DNA of 64,000 nt, from NCBI RefSeq assembly GCF_023634025.1, contig NZ_JALJCW010000003.1:248001-312000 (forward strand), in the 5' to 3' direction. The translations under genes were made by a program, and so were the position numbers. The DNA is from Hanstruepera flava. Its GTDB lineage: Bacteria; Bacteroidota; Bacteroidia; Flavobacteriales; Flavobacteriaceae. The notes under the pieces were generated by a model. That model was not told the DNA's origin and ran no database searches. It worked only from the letters and a program-made list of their open reading frames with translations. Positions 45,998 to 55,277 of this stretch are shown piece after piece (position 1 is the stretch's first letter; every line of letters begins with the position of its first letter).

Positions 45998-46027
45998 AAA
46001 AAAAGCGACCAATTGGTCGCTTTTTTT
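45998..46027. terminator. Bidirectional intrinsic terminator
   Basis: A perfect dyad around AATT: a run of A, GCGACC, AATT, GGTCGC and a run of T. It serves both the SPOR gene (ends 45994) and infB (ends 46046). Confidence 0.9.
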
Positions 46028-46045
46028 TAAGTATGTTTTCAAAGC

Positions 46046-48793
46046 TTATTTTAACTTCTTTTTTACTTCTACTTCTTGGAATGCTTCAATTATATCGCCT
46101 TCTTTAATATCGTTATAATTTTTGATTTGCATACCACAATCGTATCCTTTAGAAACTTCTTTTACATCGTCTTTAAAACGTTTTAACGAAGCCAGTTCGC
46201 CTGTGTAAACCACAACACCATCACGAATTAAACGTACACCTGAATTTCTGTAAATCTTACCGTTTGTTACCATACAACCAGCGATACTTCCAATTTTAGA
46301 TACCTTAAATATTTCTCTAATTTCAGCTGTACCAGTTATCTCTTCTTTTAATTCAGGAGACAACATCCCTTCCATAGCATCCTTAAGATCATTAATAGCA
46401 TCATAGATAATAGAATACATTCTGATATCGATTTCTTCTTTATCTGCTATTTGGCGTGCATTACCCATTGGTCTTACGTTAAATCCGATAATAACAGCAT
46501 CTGAAGCAGAGGCCAACAACACATCACTTTCTGTAATTGGACCAACACCTTTATGGATAATGTTTACTTGAATTTCTTCAGTAGATAACTTTTGGAACGA
46601 ATCTGTTAAGGCTTCAACGGAACCGTCCACATCACCTTTCAATATAATATTCAATTCTTGGAAATCACCTAATGCAATACGACGACCAATTTCGTCTAAA
46701 GTAATATGACGTTGCGTTCTAACCGATTGCTCGCGCTGTAATTGTGTACGTTTGGTGGCAATACTTTTCGCTTCCCGTTCGTCCTCAAATACATTGAACT
46801 TATCTCCTGCTTGAGGCGCTCCATCAAGACCTAAAATTGAAACTGGTGTAGATGGGCCAGCAGCTTTTACTTCTTTACCGCGCTCATCGTGCATAGCTTT
46901 TACTTTACCACTGTTTTTACCAGCAAGTACGTAATCGCCAACTTTTAATGTTCCCGCCTGCACCAAAATTGTTGAAACATAACCTCTACCTTTATCTAAA
47001 AAGGCTTCGACTACGGTACCTTGTGCCAGTTTATCTGGATTAGCTTTAAGCTCTAATAATTCGGCTTCAAGCAATACTTTTTCTAATAATTCTTTAACAC
47101 CATCACCTGTTTTTGCAGAAATATCGTGGGATTGAATTTTTCCTCCCCAATCTTCAACCAACAGGTTCATGTTAGCCAATCCTTCTTTAATTTTATCTGG
47201 ATTTGCCGTTGGCCTATCTATTTTATTAATTGCAAAAACAATTGGTACTCCTGCTGCTTGAGCGTGAGAAATGGCTTCTTTAGTTTGCGGCATGATATCA
47301 TCATCTGCTGCAATTACAATAATAGCTATATCGGTAACTTGAGCACCACGAGCACGCATTGCCGTAAAGGCTTCGTGACCTGGTGTATCTAAAAACGCTA
47401 TTTTTTGTCCGTTTTCCAATTGTACCCCATAAGCCCCAATATGCTGTGTAATACCTCCTGACTCACCTGCTATTACATTCTCTTCACGAATATAATCTAG
47501 TAACGATGTTTTACCGTGATCTACGTGACCCATAACGGTTACAATTGGAGCACGTGGTTTTAAATCTTCAGGTTTATCTTCAACTTCTTCAATAGATTCT
47601 TCTATATCAGCAGTTACAAACTCTACCTCATAACCAAACTCTTCAGCAACAATAGATAATGTTTCAGCATCTAAACGTTGGTTCATGGTTACCATCATAC
47701 CAAGAGACATACAAGCCGAAATAATTTCAGTAACCGAAACATTCATCATGGTAGCCACTTCGCTTGCGGTTACAAACTCGGTAACTTTAAGGATTTTACT
47801 TTCTGCAGCTTCTGCCTGTAAATCTTTTTCTGTTTGTTCTCTATGTTGGTCCCGTTTTTCACGACGGTATTTGGCACCTTTACCTTTATTGGACTTTCCT
47901 TGAAGCTTTTCTAAAGTTTCACGTACTTGTTTTTGTACTTCTTCTTCACTAGGTTCTTCTTTAACAACATTTCGTCTACCTTTACCTTTTCCTTTAAAAC
48001 GATCGTTTCCTCCTCGATTACCTGCGTTACCTCCTGCTCCTGGAGCTCCTGCCTTACTAATTCTACGACGTCTTTTCTTGCCAGGCTCAGAATTTTTAGA
48101 ATCTGCTTTCTTTTCTTCTTTCTTCTTTTTAGGTTTATTAAACTGACTTAAATCAATTTTGTCACCAGCAATTTTAGGCCCTGAAAGTTTTTGGTATTGC
48201 GTTTCTACTTTCTCATCAACATCTGCTACTTCAGAAGTTTCAGCTTCTTTAGCTTTAGATTTTTCAGTAGATGTTTTAGGCTTTTTTGCTGTTTCTTTTT
48301 TAGGCGAATCCTCAACTTTTGGTTTGGTTGCAGCAGTTTCTTTTACTTTAGGTTTTTCTTCTACAGCTTCAGCTTTAGGCTCAACAGGCTTAACCTCTTT
48401 AGTTTTAGGTGCTTTCTTCTTGTCTGCATCCAAATCTATTTTGCCAACCTGTTTAGGTCCTGAAAGGGTAGTTTTAGCCTTTACGACCTCTTCCTCTTTT
48501 ATGGTTGCAGCTTCTTTTGCCTTGGCTTGTTCTTTCTCTTCTAATTCTTTTTCGCGTTGTATTCTTAAAGCTTCTTTTTCTTTTTGCTTAGCTTCACTAA
48601 CCTCTTGCGACTTCGCCTTTTTATTGGCATCTGTTTCAAACTCATCGTGTAAAAGTTGATGAACCTCTTCAGATATCTTTGTAGTCGGTCGCTTCTCTAT
48701 TTCAATGCCCTTGGAATCTAAATACTCCACAGCACGATCTAGAGAAATATTAAGCTCTCGTAATACTTTATTTAATCTAATTGTGTCAGCCAT
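46046..48793 (-). CDS. infB: Translation initiation factor IF-2
   Basis: 915 residues. An N-terminal helical subdomain (1 to about 55) is followed by a long Lys/Glu/Pro/Ala-rich low-complexity region (to about 320). The G domain begins near residue 415 with [23 protein letters not shown] and NKIDRP follow. The C-terminal domains hold the fMet-tRNA binding part. IF-2 places initiator tRNA on the ribosome. Third gene of rimP-nusA-infB, 30 bases after nusA. Confidence 0.97.
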   Translation of the reverse strand: MADTIRLNKVLRELNISLDRAVEYLDSKGIEIEKRPTTKISEEVHQLLHDEFETDANKKAKSQEVSEAKQKEKEALRIQREKELEEKEQAKAKEAATIKEEEVVKAKTTLSGPKQVGKIDLDADKKKAPKTKEVKPVEPKAEAVEEKPKVKETAATKPKVEDSPKKETAKKPKTSTEKSKAKEAETSEVADVDEKVETQYQKLSGPKIAGDKIDLSQFNKPKKKKEEKKADSKNSEPGKKRRRRISKAGAPGAGGNAGNRGGNDRFKGKGKGRRNVVKEEPSEEEVQKQVRETLEKLQGKSNKGKGAKYRREKRDQHREQTEKDLQAEAAESKILKVTEFVTASEVATMMNVSVTEIISACMSLGMMVTMNQRLDAETLSIVAEEFGYEVEFVTADIEESIEEVEDKPEDLKPRAPIVTVMGHVDHGKTSLLDYIREENVIAGESGGITQHIGAYGVQLENGQKIAFLDTPGHEAFTAMRARGAQVTDIAIIVIAADDDIMPQTKEAISHAQAAGVPIVFAINKIDRPTANPDKIKEGLANMNLLVEDWGGKIQSHDISAKTGDGVKELLEKVLLEAELLELKANPDKLAQGTVVEAFLDKGRGYVSTILVQAGTLKVGDYVLAGKNSGKVKAMHDERGKEVKAAGPSTPVSILGLDGAPQAGDKFNVFEDEREAKSIATKRTQLQREQSVRTQRHITLDEIGRRIALGDFQELNIILKGDVDGSVEALTDSFQKLSTEEIQVNIIHKGVGPITESDVLLASASDAVIIGFNVRPMGNARQIADKEEIDIRMYSIIYDAINDLKDAMEGMLSPELKEEITGTAEIREIFKVSKIGSIAGCMVTNGKIYRNSGVRLIRDGVVVYTGELASLKRFKDDVKEVSKGYDCGMQIKNYNDIKEGDIIEAFQEVEVKKKLK

Positions 48794-48823
48794 AAATTGC
48801 CTTTAATATAACCTAAATATATG

Positions 48824-50056
48824 TTAATCTTCAAATTCCTCTTTAAGAATTCTAATAACATCAATAATTGTTTCTTCTTCTAAATCTGTTCGTTTAACTA
48901 AATCCTGAACATCTTGTTCTAAAATACTTTTAGCAGTATCTAGACCTACCTTATTAAATTCTTCGATGATCCATGATTCTATTTCATCAGAGAATTCTCT
49001 TAATTCAACATCTTCTTCTGCGCCTTCTCTAAACACATCAATCTCGTAACCTGTTAGTTGGCCTGCCAATCGAATGTTATGTCCACCTCTACCAATGGCT
49101 TTACTTACCTCTTCTGGTTTTAAAATGGCTTCGGCACGTTTATTTTCTTCATCAATCTTTATTGATGTTACACGTGCTGGGCTTAATGCTCTGGTAATGT
49201 ACAGCTGTAAGTTATTCGTATAATTAATTACATCTATGTTTTCGTTTCCTAATTCGCGGACGATACCGTGAATTCTAGATCCTTTCATCCCAACACATGC
49301 TCCTACAGGGTCAATTCTGTCATCATAAGAATCTACAGCTACTTTAGCTTTTTCCCCTGGAATTCGCACGACATTTTTAATGGTAATTAAGCCATCAAAA
49401 ACTTCAGGGATTTCCTGCTCGAATAATTTTTCTAAAAATTCTGGAGCAGTTCTAGACATAATGATAGCTGGCTTGTTGCCTTTAAGCTCAACACTCTCAA
49501 TAATACCGCGAACGTTATCACCTTTTCTAAAGAAATCTGAAGGAATTTGTTTCTCTTTTGGTAAGATTATCTCATTCCCTTCATCATCCAATAAAATGAC
49601 TGCTCTATGACGTATATGATGAACCTCTGCAGTATATATGTCTCCAACTAAATCTTTAAACTGCTTATAAATGTTAGTATTATCGTGCTCATGAATTTTT
49701 GAAATTAAATTCTGGCGCAAGGCCAAGATTGAACGACGCCCTAAATCTATAAGTTTAACTTCTTCAGAAACATCTTCTCCTACTTCAAAATCTGGTTCAA
49801 TTTTACGTGCTTCTGTTAAAGAAATCTCTTGGTTTGGATCTTCAACTTCACCATCAGCGACAACTATTCGGTTTCTCCATATTTCTAAATCTCCTTTATC
49901 TGGATTTATAATAATATCAAAATTATCATCATCACCAAACTTCTTCTTTAATGCATTTCTAAATACATCTTCTAAAATCGCCATTAACGTTACACGATCG
50001 ATTAATTTATCGTCTTTGAATTCTGAAAAAGATTCAATTAACGCAAGATTTTCCAT
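48824..50056 (-). CDS. nusA: Transcription termination/antitermination factor NusA
   Basis: 410 residues. The N-terminal RNA polymerase-binding domain (1 to about 130) is followed by S1 (about 135-205) and two KH domains (about 230-340, with VGACVGMKGSRI and AIGRGGHNIRLAGQL). The acidic E. coli-type C-terminal repeats are replaced by one short segment (about 360-410). NusA affects pausing and intrinsic termination. The leader of its own operon has a terminator-like hairpin. Confidence 0.96.
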   Translation of the reverse strand: MENLALIESFSEFKDDKLIDRVTLMAILEDVFRNALKKKFGDDDNFDIIINPDKGDLEIWRNRIVVADGEVEDPNQEISLTEARKIEPDFEVGEDVSEEVKLIDLGRRSILALRQNLISKIHEHDNTNIYKQFKDLVGDIYTAEVHHIRHRAVILLDDEGNEIILPKEKQIPSDFFRKGDNVRGIIESVELKGNKPAIIMSRTAPEFLEKLFEQEIPEVFDGLITIKNVVRIPGEKAKVAVDSYDDRIDPVGACVGMKGSRIHGIVRELGNENIDVINYTNNLQLYITRALSPARVTSIKIDEENKRAEAILKPEEVSKAIGRGGHNIRLAGQLTGYEIDVFREGAEEDVELREFSDEIESWIIEEFNKVGLDTAKSILEQDVQDLVKRTDLEEETIIDVIRILKEEFED

Positions 50057-50069
50057 ATCTCTATTTGAA

Positions 50070-50531
50070 TTAAAATTTTATCATAACTTTTGCTTCCACT
50101 ATCCTATCTATAGGAATATTAGCTTCTTTTTGAACCGTTACTTTTCCTTTACCTACTGGTTTTGGTTCGCGTGCTTTCCATTGCACTGTAATATCATTCT
50201 CGGTTGCCTTTACTAGGTTTCCCTTTACAACATCGTTTGACGTTTTTATCTCTAAATCCCTACCAATGTTTTTTACATACTGTCTTTTGTGCCTCAACGG
50301 TTCTGTTGCGCCAGCAGAAGCTACCTCTAGAGAAAAATCCAGTTCTTCTCGATCTAAATTATGCTCAATAGCTCTACTTACAAAAACGCAATCGTCTACC
50401 GTTACACCATTATCGCCATCTAAAATGACCTTAATAGCATTATCATTGCCAACAGATAAATCTATGAGAAATAAATCTTCACGTTCATCTAAAGCCTTTT
50501 CCAACAAATTTTCGACAGTTGTTCTAAACAT
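50070..50531 (-). CDS. rimP: Ribosome maturation factor RimP
   Basis: 153 residues with the RimP two-domain fold: the N-terminal alpha/beta part with DNAIKVILDGDNGVTVDDCVFVSRAIEHNLD (about 28-58), then LEVASAGATEPL and the C-terminal Sm-like barrel. It assists 30S assembly. It is first in the conserved rimP-nusA-infB order, with 13 bases to nusA. Confidence 0.95.
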   Translation of the reverse strand: MFRTTVENLLEKALDEREDLFLIDLSVGNDNAIKVILDGDNGVTVDDCVFVSRAIEHNLDREELDFSLEVASAGATEPLRHKRQYVKNIGRDLEIKTSNDVVKGNLVKATENDITVQWKAREPKPVGKGKVTVQKEANIPIDRIVEAKVMIKF

Positions 50532-50546
50532 TTTTTGGTATAAAAA

Positions 50547-50567
50547 GAGGGGACTTTCCGTCCCCTC
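50547..50567 (-). terminator. Terminator-like hairpin in the rimP leader (possible attenuator)
   Basis: Stem GAGGGGAC (50547-50554) with GTCCCCTC (50560-50567), loop 50555-50559. On the minus strand TTTTTATACC follows, then the rimP ATG at 50531, only 15 bases past the hairpin. No minus-strand gene lies upstream, because the next gene to the right is on the plus strand and divergent. The hairpin is thus in the operon's own leader. Confidence 0.7.
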
Positions 50568-50593
50568 ATTTATTCTTTATTCTTTCAACGATG

Positions 50594-50601
50594 CAAATAT
50601 A
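50594..50601 (-). promoter_or_regulatory. -7 box (TATATTTG) of rimP-nusA-infB
   Basis: A full TAnnTTTG match on the minus strand. The predicted start is near 50588, giving a leader of about 57 bases that contains the hairpin at 50547-50567. The -33 region has no exact TTTG. Confidence 0.55.
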
Positions 50602-50690
50602 CAATAATTAAATTGATTTGCATAATGATTAAAATATCAATTTTTATTCTTAATTTTAAACTGACTAATTAAACTAAAAACTCCTCTTAA

Positions 50691-51515
50691 ATGAAAAGAA
50701 TACTCGTTCCTACAGATTTTTCAAAACAAGCCGAAAATGCATTGCAAGTTGCTGCTCAATTAGCAAGAAAACATGATAGCGAAATTTATTTATTGCATAT
50801 GCTGGAGCTGCCTTTGCACCAAGTAGATGCCTTAAGCAACCATAGCGAATTGCCTGAAGCTGTATTTTTCATGAAATTGGCACATAAAAAGTTTGAACAG
50901 ACCATGAGCCAAGATTACCTAAAGGATGTTACTGTTCATGAAACTGTAGACTTTAATAATACACTTACTGGTATTTCAAACACCTGTAAAGAGCACAATA
51001 TTGATTTGATTATCATGGGATCTCATGGTGCAAGCGGATTTAAAGAAATGTTTATTGGCTCGAACACCGAAAAAGTTGTAAGAACAGCAGAAGTTCCCGT
51101 ATTAGTTATTAAGAACCACCATGATCAATTCAGAATAGATAATTTTGTTTTTGCTTCTGACTTTAAAAACGACAACAAAGAAACTTTTAAGCAAGCAGCT
51201 ACTTTAGCTAAAGCTTTTGATGCAAAAATTCATTTATTATTTGTAAATACTGCCAGTAATTTTACAACAACGGCTACTGCAAAAGCACGTATTTTAGATT
51301 TTATAAAAGATGCTGACTTTGACAATTACACCATATCTATATACAATGATGAAACAGTAGAAAAAGGTATTTTGAATTTTTCACACATTATAGGAGCCGA
51401 TTTAATTGGAATCAGTACTCATGGAAGACAGGGCATAGCACACTTCTTTAATGGCAGTATAAGTGAAGATTTAGTAAACCACGCCAAAAGACCAGTGGTT
51501 ACTTTTAAAATCTAA
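50691..51515 (+). CDS. Universal stress protein with two UspA domains
   Basis: 274 residues: two UspA folds in tandem (about 1-143 and 151-274). The first starts KRILVPTDFSKQAENAL and has the nucleotide-loop IIMGSHGASGFKEMFIGSNTEKVVRTAEVPVLVI. The second has the degenerate loop LIGISTHGRQGIAHFFNGSISEDLVNHAKRPVVTF. Such proteins bind ATP or AMP and respond to stress. Single gene, divergent from rimP, followed by its own terminator. No clear TAnnTTTG is found upstream. Confidence 0.9.
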   Translation: MKRILVPTDFSKQAENALQVAAQLARKHDSEIYLLHMLELPLHQVDALSNHSELPEAVFFMKLAHKKFEQTMSQDYLKDVTVHETVDFNNTLTGISNTCKEHNIDLIIMGSHGASGFKEMFIGSNTEKVVRTAEVPVLVIKNHHDQFRIDNFVFASDFKNDNKETFKQAATLAKAFDAKIHLLFVNTASNFTTTATAKARILDFIKDADFDNYTISIYNDETVEKGILNFSHIIGADLIGISTHGRQGIAHFFNGSISEDLVNHAKRPVVTFKI

Positions 51516-51541
51516 TTAACACAAGAGTAAAAAGTAAAAAA

Positions 51542-51570
51542 GTCTTTCAAATAACTTGAAAGACATTTTT
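51542..51570 (+). terminator. Terminator after the universal stress protein gene
   Basis: Stem GTCTTTCAA (51542-51550) and TTGAAAGAC (51556-51564), loop ATAAC, then ATTTTTG. Its T run merges with the start of the partial tRNA-Gln copy at 51569. Confidence 0.8.
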
Positions 51571-51587
51571 GTTGGCCTACTAGGGCT
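51569..51587 (-). repeat. Second copy of the tRNA-Gln 3' end
   Basis: The 19 bases at 51569-51587 are identical to 51681-51699, the 3' end of the tRNA-Gln gene plus three flanking bases. The copy contains the acceptor 3' strand and the T-stem 3' strand, then diverges. Right after it, 51590-51606 (CCTCGACTTCGCTCGGT) resembles interspersed repeat fragments frequent in Bacteroidota intergenic DNA. Confidence 0.6.
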
Positions 51588-51644
51588 TACCTCGACTTCG
51601 CTCGGTATAAACTTCTCGCCTAATTATTTTACTAAATAAAAAAA

Positions 51645-51669
51645 TCCCGACTCAAATCATGAATCGGGA
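51645..51669 (-). terminator. Terminator after tRNA-Gln
   Basis: Stem TCCCGA (51645-51650) and TCGGGA (51664-51669), extended past one mismatch; the minus strand continues with seven T. It lies 14 bases beyond the tRNA 3' end. Confidence 0.75.
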
Positions 51670-51683
51670 AGCAAAATTACTTG

Positions 51684-51756
51684 TTGGCCTACTAGGGCTC
51701 GAACCTAGACTCTTCTGGACCAAAACCAGACGTGTTGCCAGTTACACCATAGGCCA
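51684..51756 (-). tRNA. tRNA-Gln (anticodon TTG)
   Basis: 73 bases on the minus strand fold as a complete cloverleaf: acceptor TGGCCTA with TAGGCCA, D-stem GTGT with ACAC, anticodon stem TCTGG with CCAGA around the loop TTTTGGT, variable AGAGT, T-stem CTAGG with CCTAG and loop TTCGAGC. The anticodon is TTG, so it reads CAA and CAG. Discriminator A; CCA is not encoded. Confidence 0.95.
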
Positions 51757-51773
51757 TTGTGTAAATGAGGATG

Positions 51774-51804
51774 CAAATTTATAACAAAGTTTTGTTTGCA
51801 CAAA
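51774..51804 (-). promoter_or_regulatory. Promoter of tRNA-Gln
   Basis: On the minus strand TTTG (51804-51801), a 19-base spacer, then TAAATTTG (51781-51774). The tRNA begins at 51756. This is among the best consensus promoters here. Confidence 0.75.
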
Positions 51805-51909
51805 CATTTTTTAAATAAAATAATATCTAAAATACTTAACGTTTCCTTAAAACTAGTCTTCATTTGATAATTATTGTTAAATTCGCCTAGTCTAACAAAC
51901 ATCAATTTC

Positions 51910-54900
51910 ATGGCACATATTAGCTTTAAAAAATGGAACAATTTATTAGCTTGGTTTTCATTTTTAGTTGCTTTAATCACATATAGTCTAACTGTTGAAC
52001 CTACTGTAAGCTTCTGGGATGCAGGAGAGTACATATTAACCTCTTCAAAACTGCAAGTAGGGCATCCACCTGGAGCTCCATTATTTCAAATGTTTGGTGC
52101 CTTTTTCTCAACCTTCACTTTTGGGAATAATGAATTGATAGGTTATATGATGAATATGATGAGTGCCGTAGCCAGTGCATTTACCATTCTATTTATGTTT
52201 TGGACCATAAGCATGCTGTTGCAAAAATTGGTTGGCACTCCAAAAAACTTAAGTAGTACACAAAAAATTGCTGTTTTAGGAAGTGCCTTAGTAGGTAGTT
52301 TAGCATTTACATTTACCGATTCTTTTTGGTTTAATGCTGTTGAAACCGAAGTTTATGCCATGGCTACCTTAATCATGTCTGTGTTATTTTATTTAGCACT
52401 ACGTTGGGAACGTGACATGGATAAACCTCGCGGCAACCGATGGTTAATATTAATAGCCTTTGTCATAGGGCTTTCCTTCGGTGTCCATTTTATGGGCTTG
52501 CTAACCATTCCAGCTATTGGATTAATTTATTATTTTAAAAATTACAAAGAGATTACCTTAAAGAATTTTATAATTGCTAACGTAGTTTCAGTTGCCATTT
52601 TATTATTCATCTTTAAATTGTTAGCACCTAATATCTTAAGGTATTTTAGTGCTATGGAAATTTTCTTTGTGAACTCTATTGGCCTGCCATTTAATTCTGG
52701 ATCAATTATAGCTGGCCTCCTTTTGGTTGGTTTAGTTTATTTTGGATTAAAATATACACGTGAAAAACAATACAAACATTTAAACACAGGCATACTTTGC
52801 TTAACCTTTGTAATTATAGGATTTTCATCGTGGCTCATGCTGCCAATTCGTGCTAATGCAGATGTGGTTATTAATGAAAATGACCCTTCTGATGCTAGAG
52901 AATTATTGGCTTACTACAATCTTGAGCAGTATCCTGAAACGCATTTGTTTTATGGCCCACAGTTTACCGATCAATACTCTGGTTTAGATGAAAACGAACC
53001 TTATATAGATGACAAACCCAATTATGAAAAAGACGAAAAAACAGGCAAATATGTCATTATAAACGATTGGGAAAAAGCGAGACAAAACTATAATGCTAAT
53101 CACGCCTCCATTTTACCGCGAATGTGGAGTGGTGAAAACGCTGAAAACTATATGATTTTTACTGGTTATTTAGATTTTAAATTAAAACCTGAATACCAAA
53201 TGGAGAATGAACTTCGTGGTGCCATAAGTAATTTTAAAAACGAGGTTGCACGCGGCATGGTTGATTATGAAGACTACCATAATTTTTTATTGCAGTTTAG
53301 AGAATATATTGACGTTAAAAAGCCGTCTTTAGGAAACAACATAGCCTATATGATGGAATACCAATTAGGGTATATGTACTGGCGCTATTTTATGTGGAAT
53401 TTTGTTGGGAGACAGAATGATGTACAAGGAAAACTTGACGATTTTAACGGCAATTGGTTGAGTGGTATAAACCTTATTGATGAGTGGCATTTAGGATTAC
53501 CTCAAGACAATTTACCGAGTGATGTTAAAAATAACAAAGCCAGAAACACCTATTATTTCTTACCTTTAATTTTAGGCTTGATTGGCTTGTTCTTTTTATA
53601 CAATAAAGACAGAAAACTATTTTGGGTTATGTTGGTGTTTTTCCTGTTTACAGGTTTAGCCATTCAAGTATATACCAACGTAAGACCATTTGAGCCACGC
53701 GAACGTGATTATTCTGTTGTAGGTTCCTTTTATGTGTTTGCCCTTTGGATAGGATTTGGTGTCTATGCCATAATTGATGCCTTAAAAGCTAAAATTCAAT
53801 CTAAATTACTGGCTCCAGCCGTAACGGTTTTATGTTTGGTATTGGTTCCTGGAATTTTGGCTGCCAACAATTGGGACGATCATGATCGTTCAGGTAAATA
53901 CACAGCAAAAGCTATGGCCAAAAAATATCTTGATTCTTGTGCCGAAAATGGCATTCTCTTTTCAATTGGTGATAATGACACCTTTGCATTGTGGTATGCC
54001 CAAGAAATTGAAGGATATAGAACAGATGTACGTGTTGTTAACACCAGCTTATTCCAAACCGATTGGTACATAGACCAAATGAAACGTAAAGCTTATGAGA
54101 GCGACCCCATACCTTCTAAATTAACCCATGAGCAATACCGCTATGGAACTAGAGATTACGTCATGAAAAAACTATATGTTTATGATGAAAAAGGCAGACC
54201 TAAACGCCTACTTAATAAGGATACCCTATTAATCGATGACTTTTTAGATTTTGTGACAAGCGATAATCCTAAAACAAAATTCAAATATATTTTACAGCAA
54301 CAAGGTGAAGACCCCAGTTACTATCCCTCACAGTTAGTCAATTCTAATTATTTCCCAGTTGAATACGTGCAAATTCCAGTAAACAAAGAAAATGCTCTTA
54401 AATATGGTATTGTTAAAGAAAAAGACTCCGCAGATATTGTGGACTATATTACAATTAAGATTACTGATGGTGCCTTATACAAAAACCGTTTATTAATGTT
54501 GGACGTTGTTGCCAATAATGATTGGAAACGCCCTATTTATTTTACGGGTGGCGCATTTGGTAATGACGATTACATTTGGATGAAAGACTACTTACAACTT
54601 GATGGCATGACCTATAAACTGGTGCCCATTAAAACACCTGTAGATAAAGCCAATCCGTTTGATATGGGCCGTGTGGATAGTGACCTAATGTATAATAAGG
54701 TTGTAAATTGGGATTGGGGCAATAGTGGTAGTCCAGATATTTATTACGATACGGAAACACGTCGAAATTCAATTACCTATAGAGGTAATCTAGCGCGTTT
54801 AGTTGAACAGCTAATTAATGAAGAGAAGTTTGATAAAGCCGAAGAAATAGCTGACATTGCTATGGAGAAAATGCCTGTAGATTACTTTGGCTTCTACACA

Positions 54901-55260
54901 TTGCTAGAACCTTATATTAGTGCTTACTATGAAGTTGATGCGAAAGAAAAGGCACAAAAGCTATTTAAAGATGTCGCTACCAAATATCAAGAGAATTTAA
55001 CGTATTATAGCAAATTAGATCCATTGCAGCAACAACAGGTATTTGAAGAAATATATACCGACATTGAACGCTACAAAAGCATTGTAGATGTGCTTTTGGA
55101 ATACGATCCTGATTTTGCAGAAGCAGAAGTGAAAACGTTTACCAGCTATCTAAATCTCTTCAGGCATTTCTATGGTGATGATGAACCAGAACCCGAAGAA
55201 CCAGAACCACTTGATATTGATATTTTACAGACTGACACTACCATTGCTCCAGAAGAGTAA
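51910..55260 (+). CDS. DUF2723 membrane protein, PMT-like glycosyltransferase candidate
   Basis: 1116 residues from the ATG at 51910 (MAHISFKKWNNLL). DUF2723 covers about 10-180 with the hallmark VSFWDAGEYILTSSKLQVGHPPGAPL near 35-60, which resembles the acidic first loop of GT-C mannosyltransferases. About ten membrane helices lie in the first 350 residues and around 555-660. A large soluble domain follows, with helical TPR-like repeats (about 955-1070) and a Glu/Pro-rich acidic tail. It probably moves a sugar from a lipid carrier onto exported protein or lipid; this is inference. A polysaccharide deacetylase follows 17 bases later. Confidence 0.85.
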   Translation: MAHISFKKWNNLLAWFSFLVALITYSLTVEPTVSFWDAGEYILTSSKLQVGHPPGAPLFQMFGAFFSTFTFGNNELIGYMMNMMSAVASAFTILFMFWTISMLLQKLVGTPKNLSSTQKIAVLGSALVGSLAFTFTDSFWFNAVETEVYAMATLIMSVLFYLALRWERDMDKPRGNRWLILIAFVIGLSFGVHFMGLLTIPAIGLIYYFKNYKEITLKNFIIANVVSVAILLFIFKLLAPNILRYFSAMEIFFVNSIGLPFNSGSIIAGLLLVGLVYFGLKYTREKQYKHLNTGILCLTFVIIGFSSWLMLPIRANADVVINENDPSDARELLAYYNLEQYPETHLFYGPQFTDQYSGLDENEPYIDDKPNYEKDEKTGKYVIINDWEKARQNYNANHASILPRMWSGENAENYMIFTGYLDFKLKPEYQMENELRGAISNFKNEVARGMVDYEDYHNFLLQFREYIDVKKPSLGNNIAYMMEYQLGYMYWRYFMWNFVGRQNDVQGKLDDFNGNWLSGINLIDEWHLGLPQDNLPSDVKNNKARNTYYFLPLILGLIGLFFLYNKDRKLFWVMLVFFLFTGLAIQVYTNVRPFEPRERDYSVVGSFYVFALWIGFGVYAIIDALKAKIQSKLLAPAVTVLCLVLVPGILAANNWDDHDRSGKYTAKAMAKKYLDSCAENGILFSIGDNDTFALWYAQEIEGYRTDVRVVNTSLFQTDWYIDQMKRKAYESDPIPSKLTHEQYRYGTRDYVMKKLYVYDEKGRPKRLLNKDTLLIDDFLDFVTSDNPKTKFKYILQQQGEDPSYYPSQLVNSNYFPVEYVQIPVNKENALKYGIVKEKDSADIVDYITIKITDGALYKNRLLMLDVVANNDWKRPIYFTGGAFGNDDYIWMKDYLQLDGMTYKLVPIKTPVDKANPFDMGRVDSDLMYNKVVNWDWGNSGSPDIYYDTETRRNSITYRGNLARLVEQLINEEKFDKAEEIADIAMEKMPVDYFGFYTLLEPYISAYYEVDAKEKAQKLFKDVATKYQENLTYYSKLDPLQQQQVFEEIYTDIERYKSIVDVLLEYDPDFAEAEVKTFTSYLNLFRHFYGDDEPEPEEPEPLDIDILQTDTTIAPEE

Positions 55261-55277
55261 CCTCACTCCTAAAAGCA

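Noticed and set aside
48159-48659. Plus-strand open frames of 166 and 90 codons opposite the infB N-terminus
   Set aside because: They mirror the Lys/Glu/Ala-rich low-complexity region of IF-2 and have strange Ser/Phe-rich composition; not genes.
46046-48793. Possible repeat array or CRISPR in the infB low-complexity region
   Set aside because: The near-repeats are codon runs for Lys/Glu/Pro/Ala within an intact reading frame, not direct repeats with spacers.
51569-51756. A present-day integrated element at tRNA-Gln
   Set aside because: No integrase, relaxase or phage gene is nearby, and the two repeats are about 90 bases apart; a scar at most.
51705-52034. Minus-strand open frame of 109 codons over tRNA-Gln and the DUF2723 start
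   Set aside because: It runs through the tRNA gene and its promoter and has no motif.
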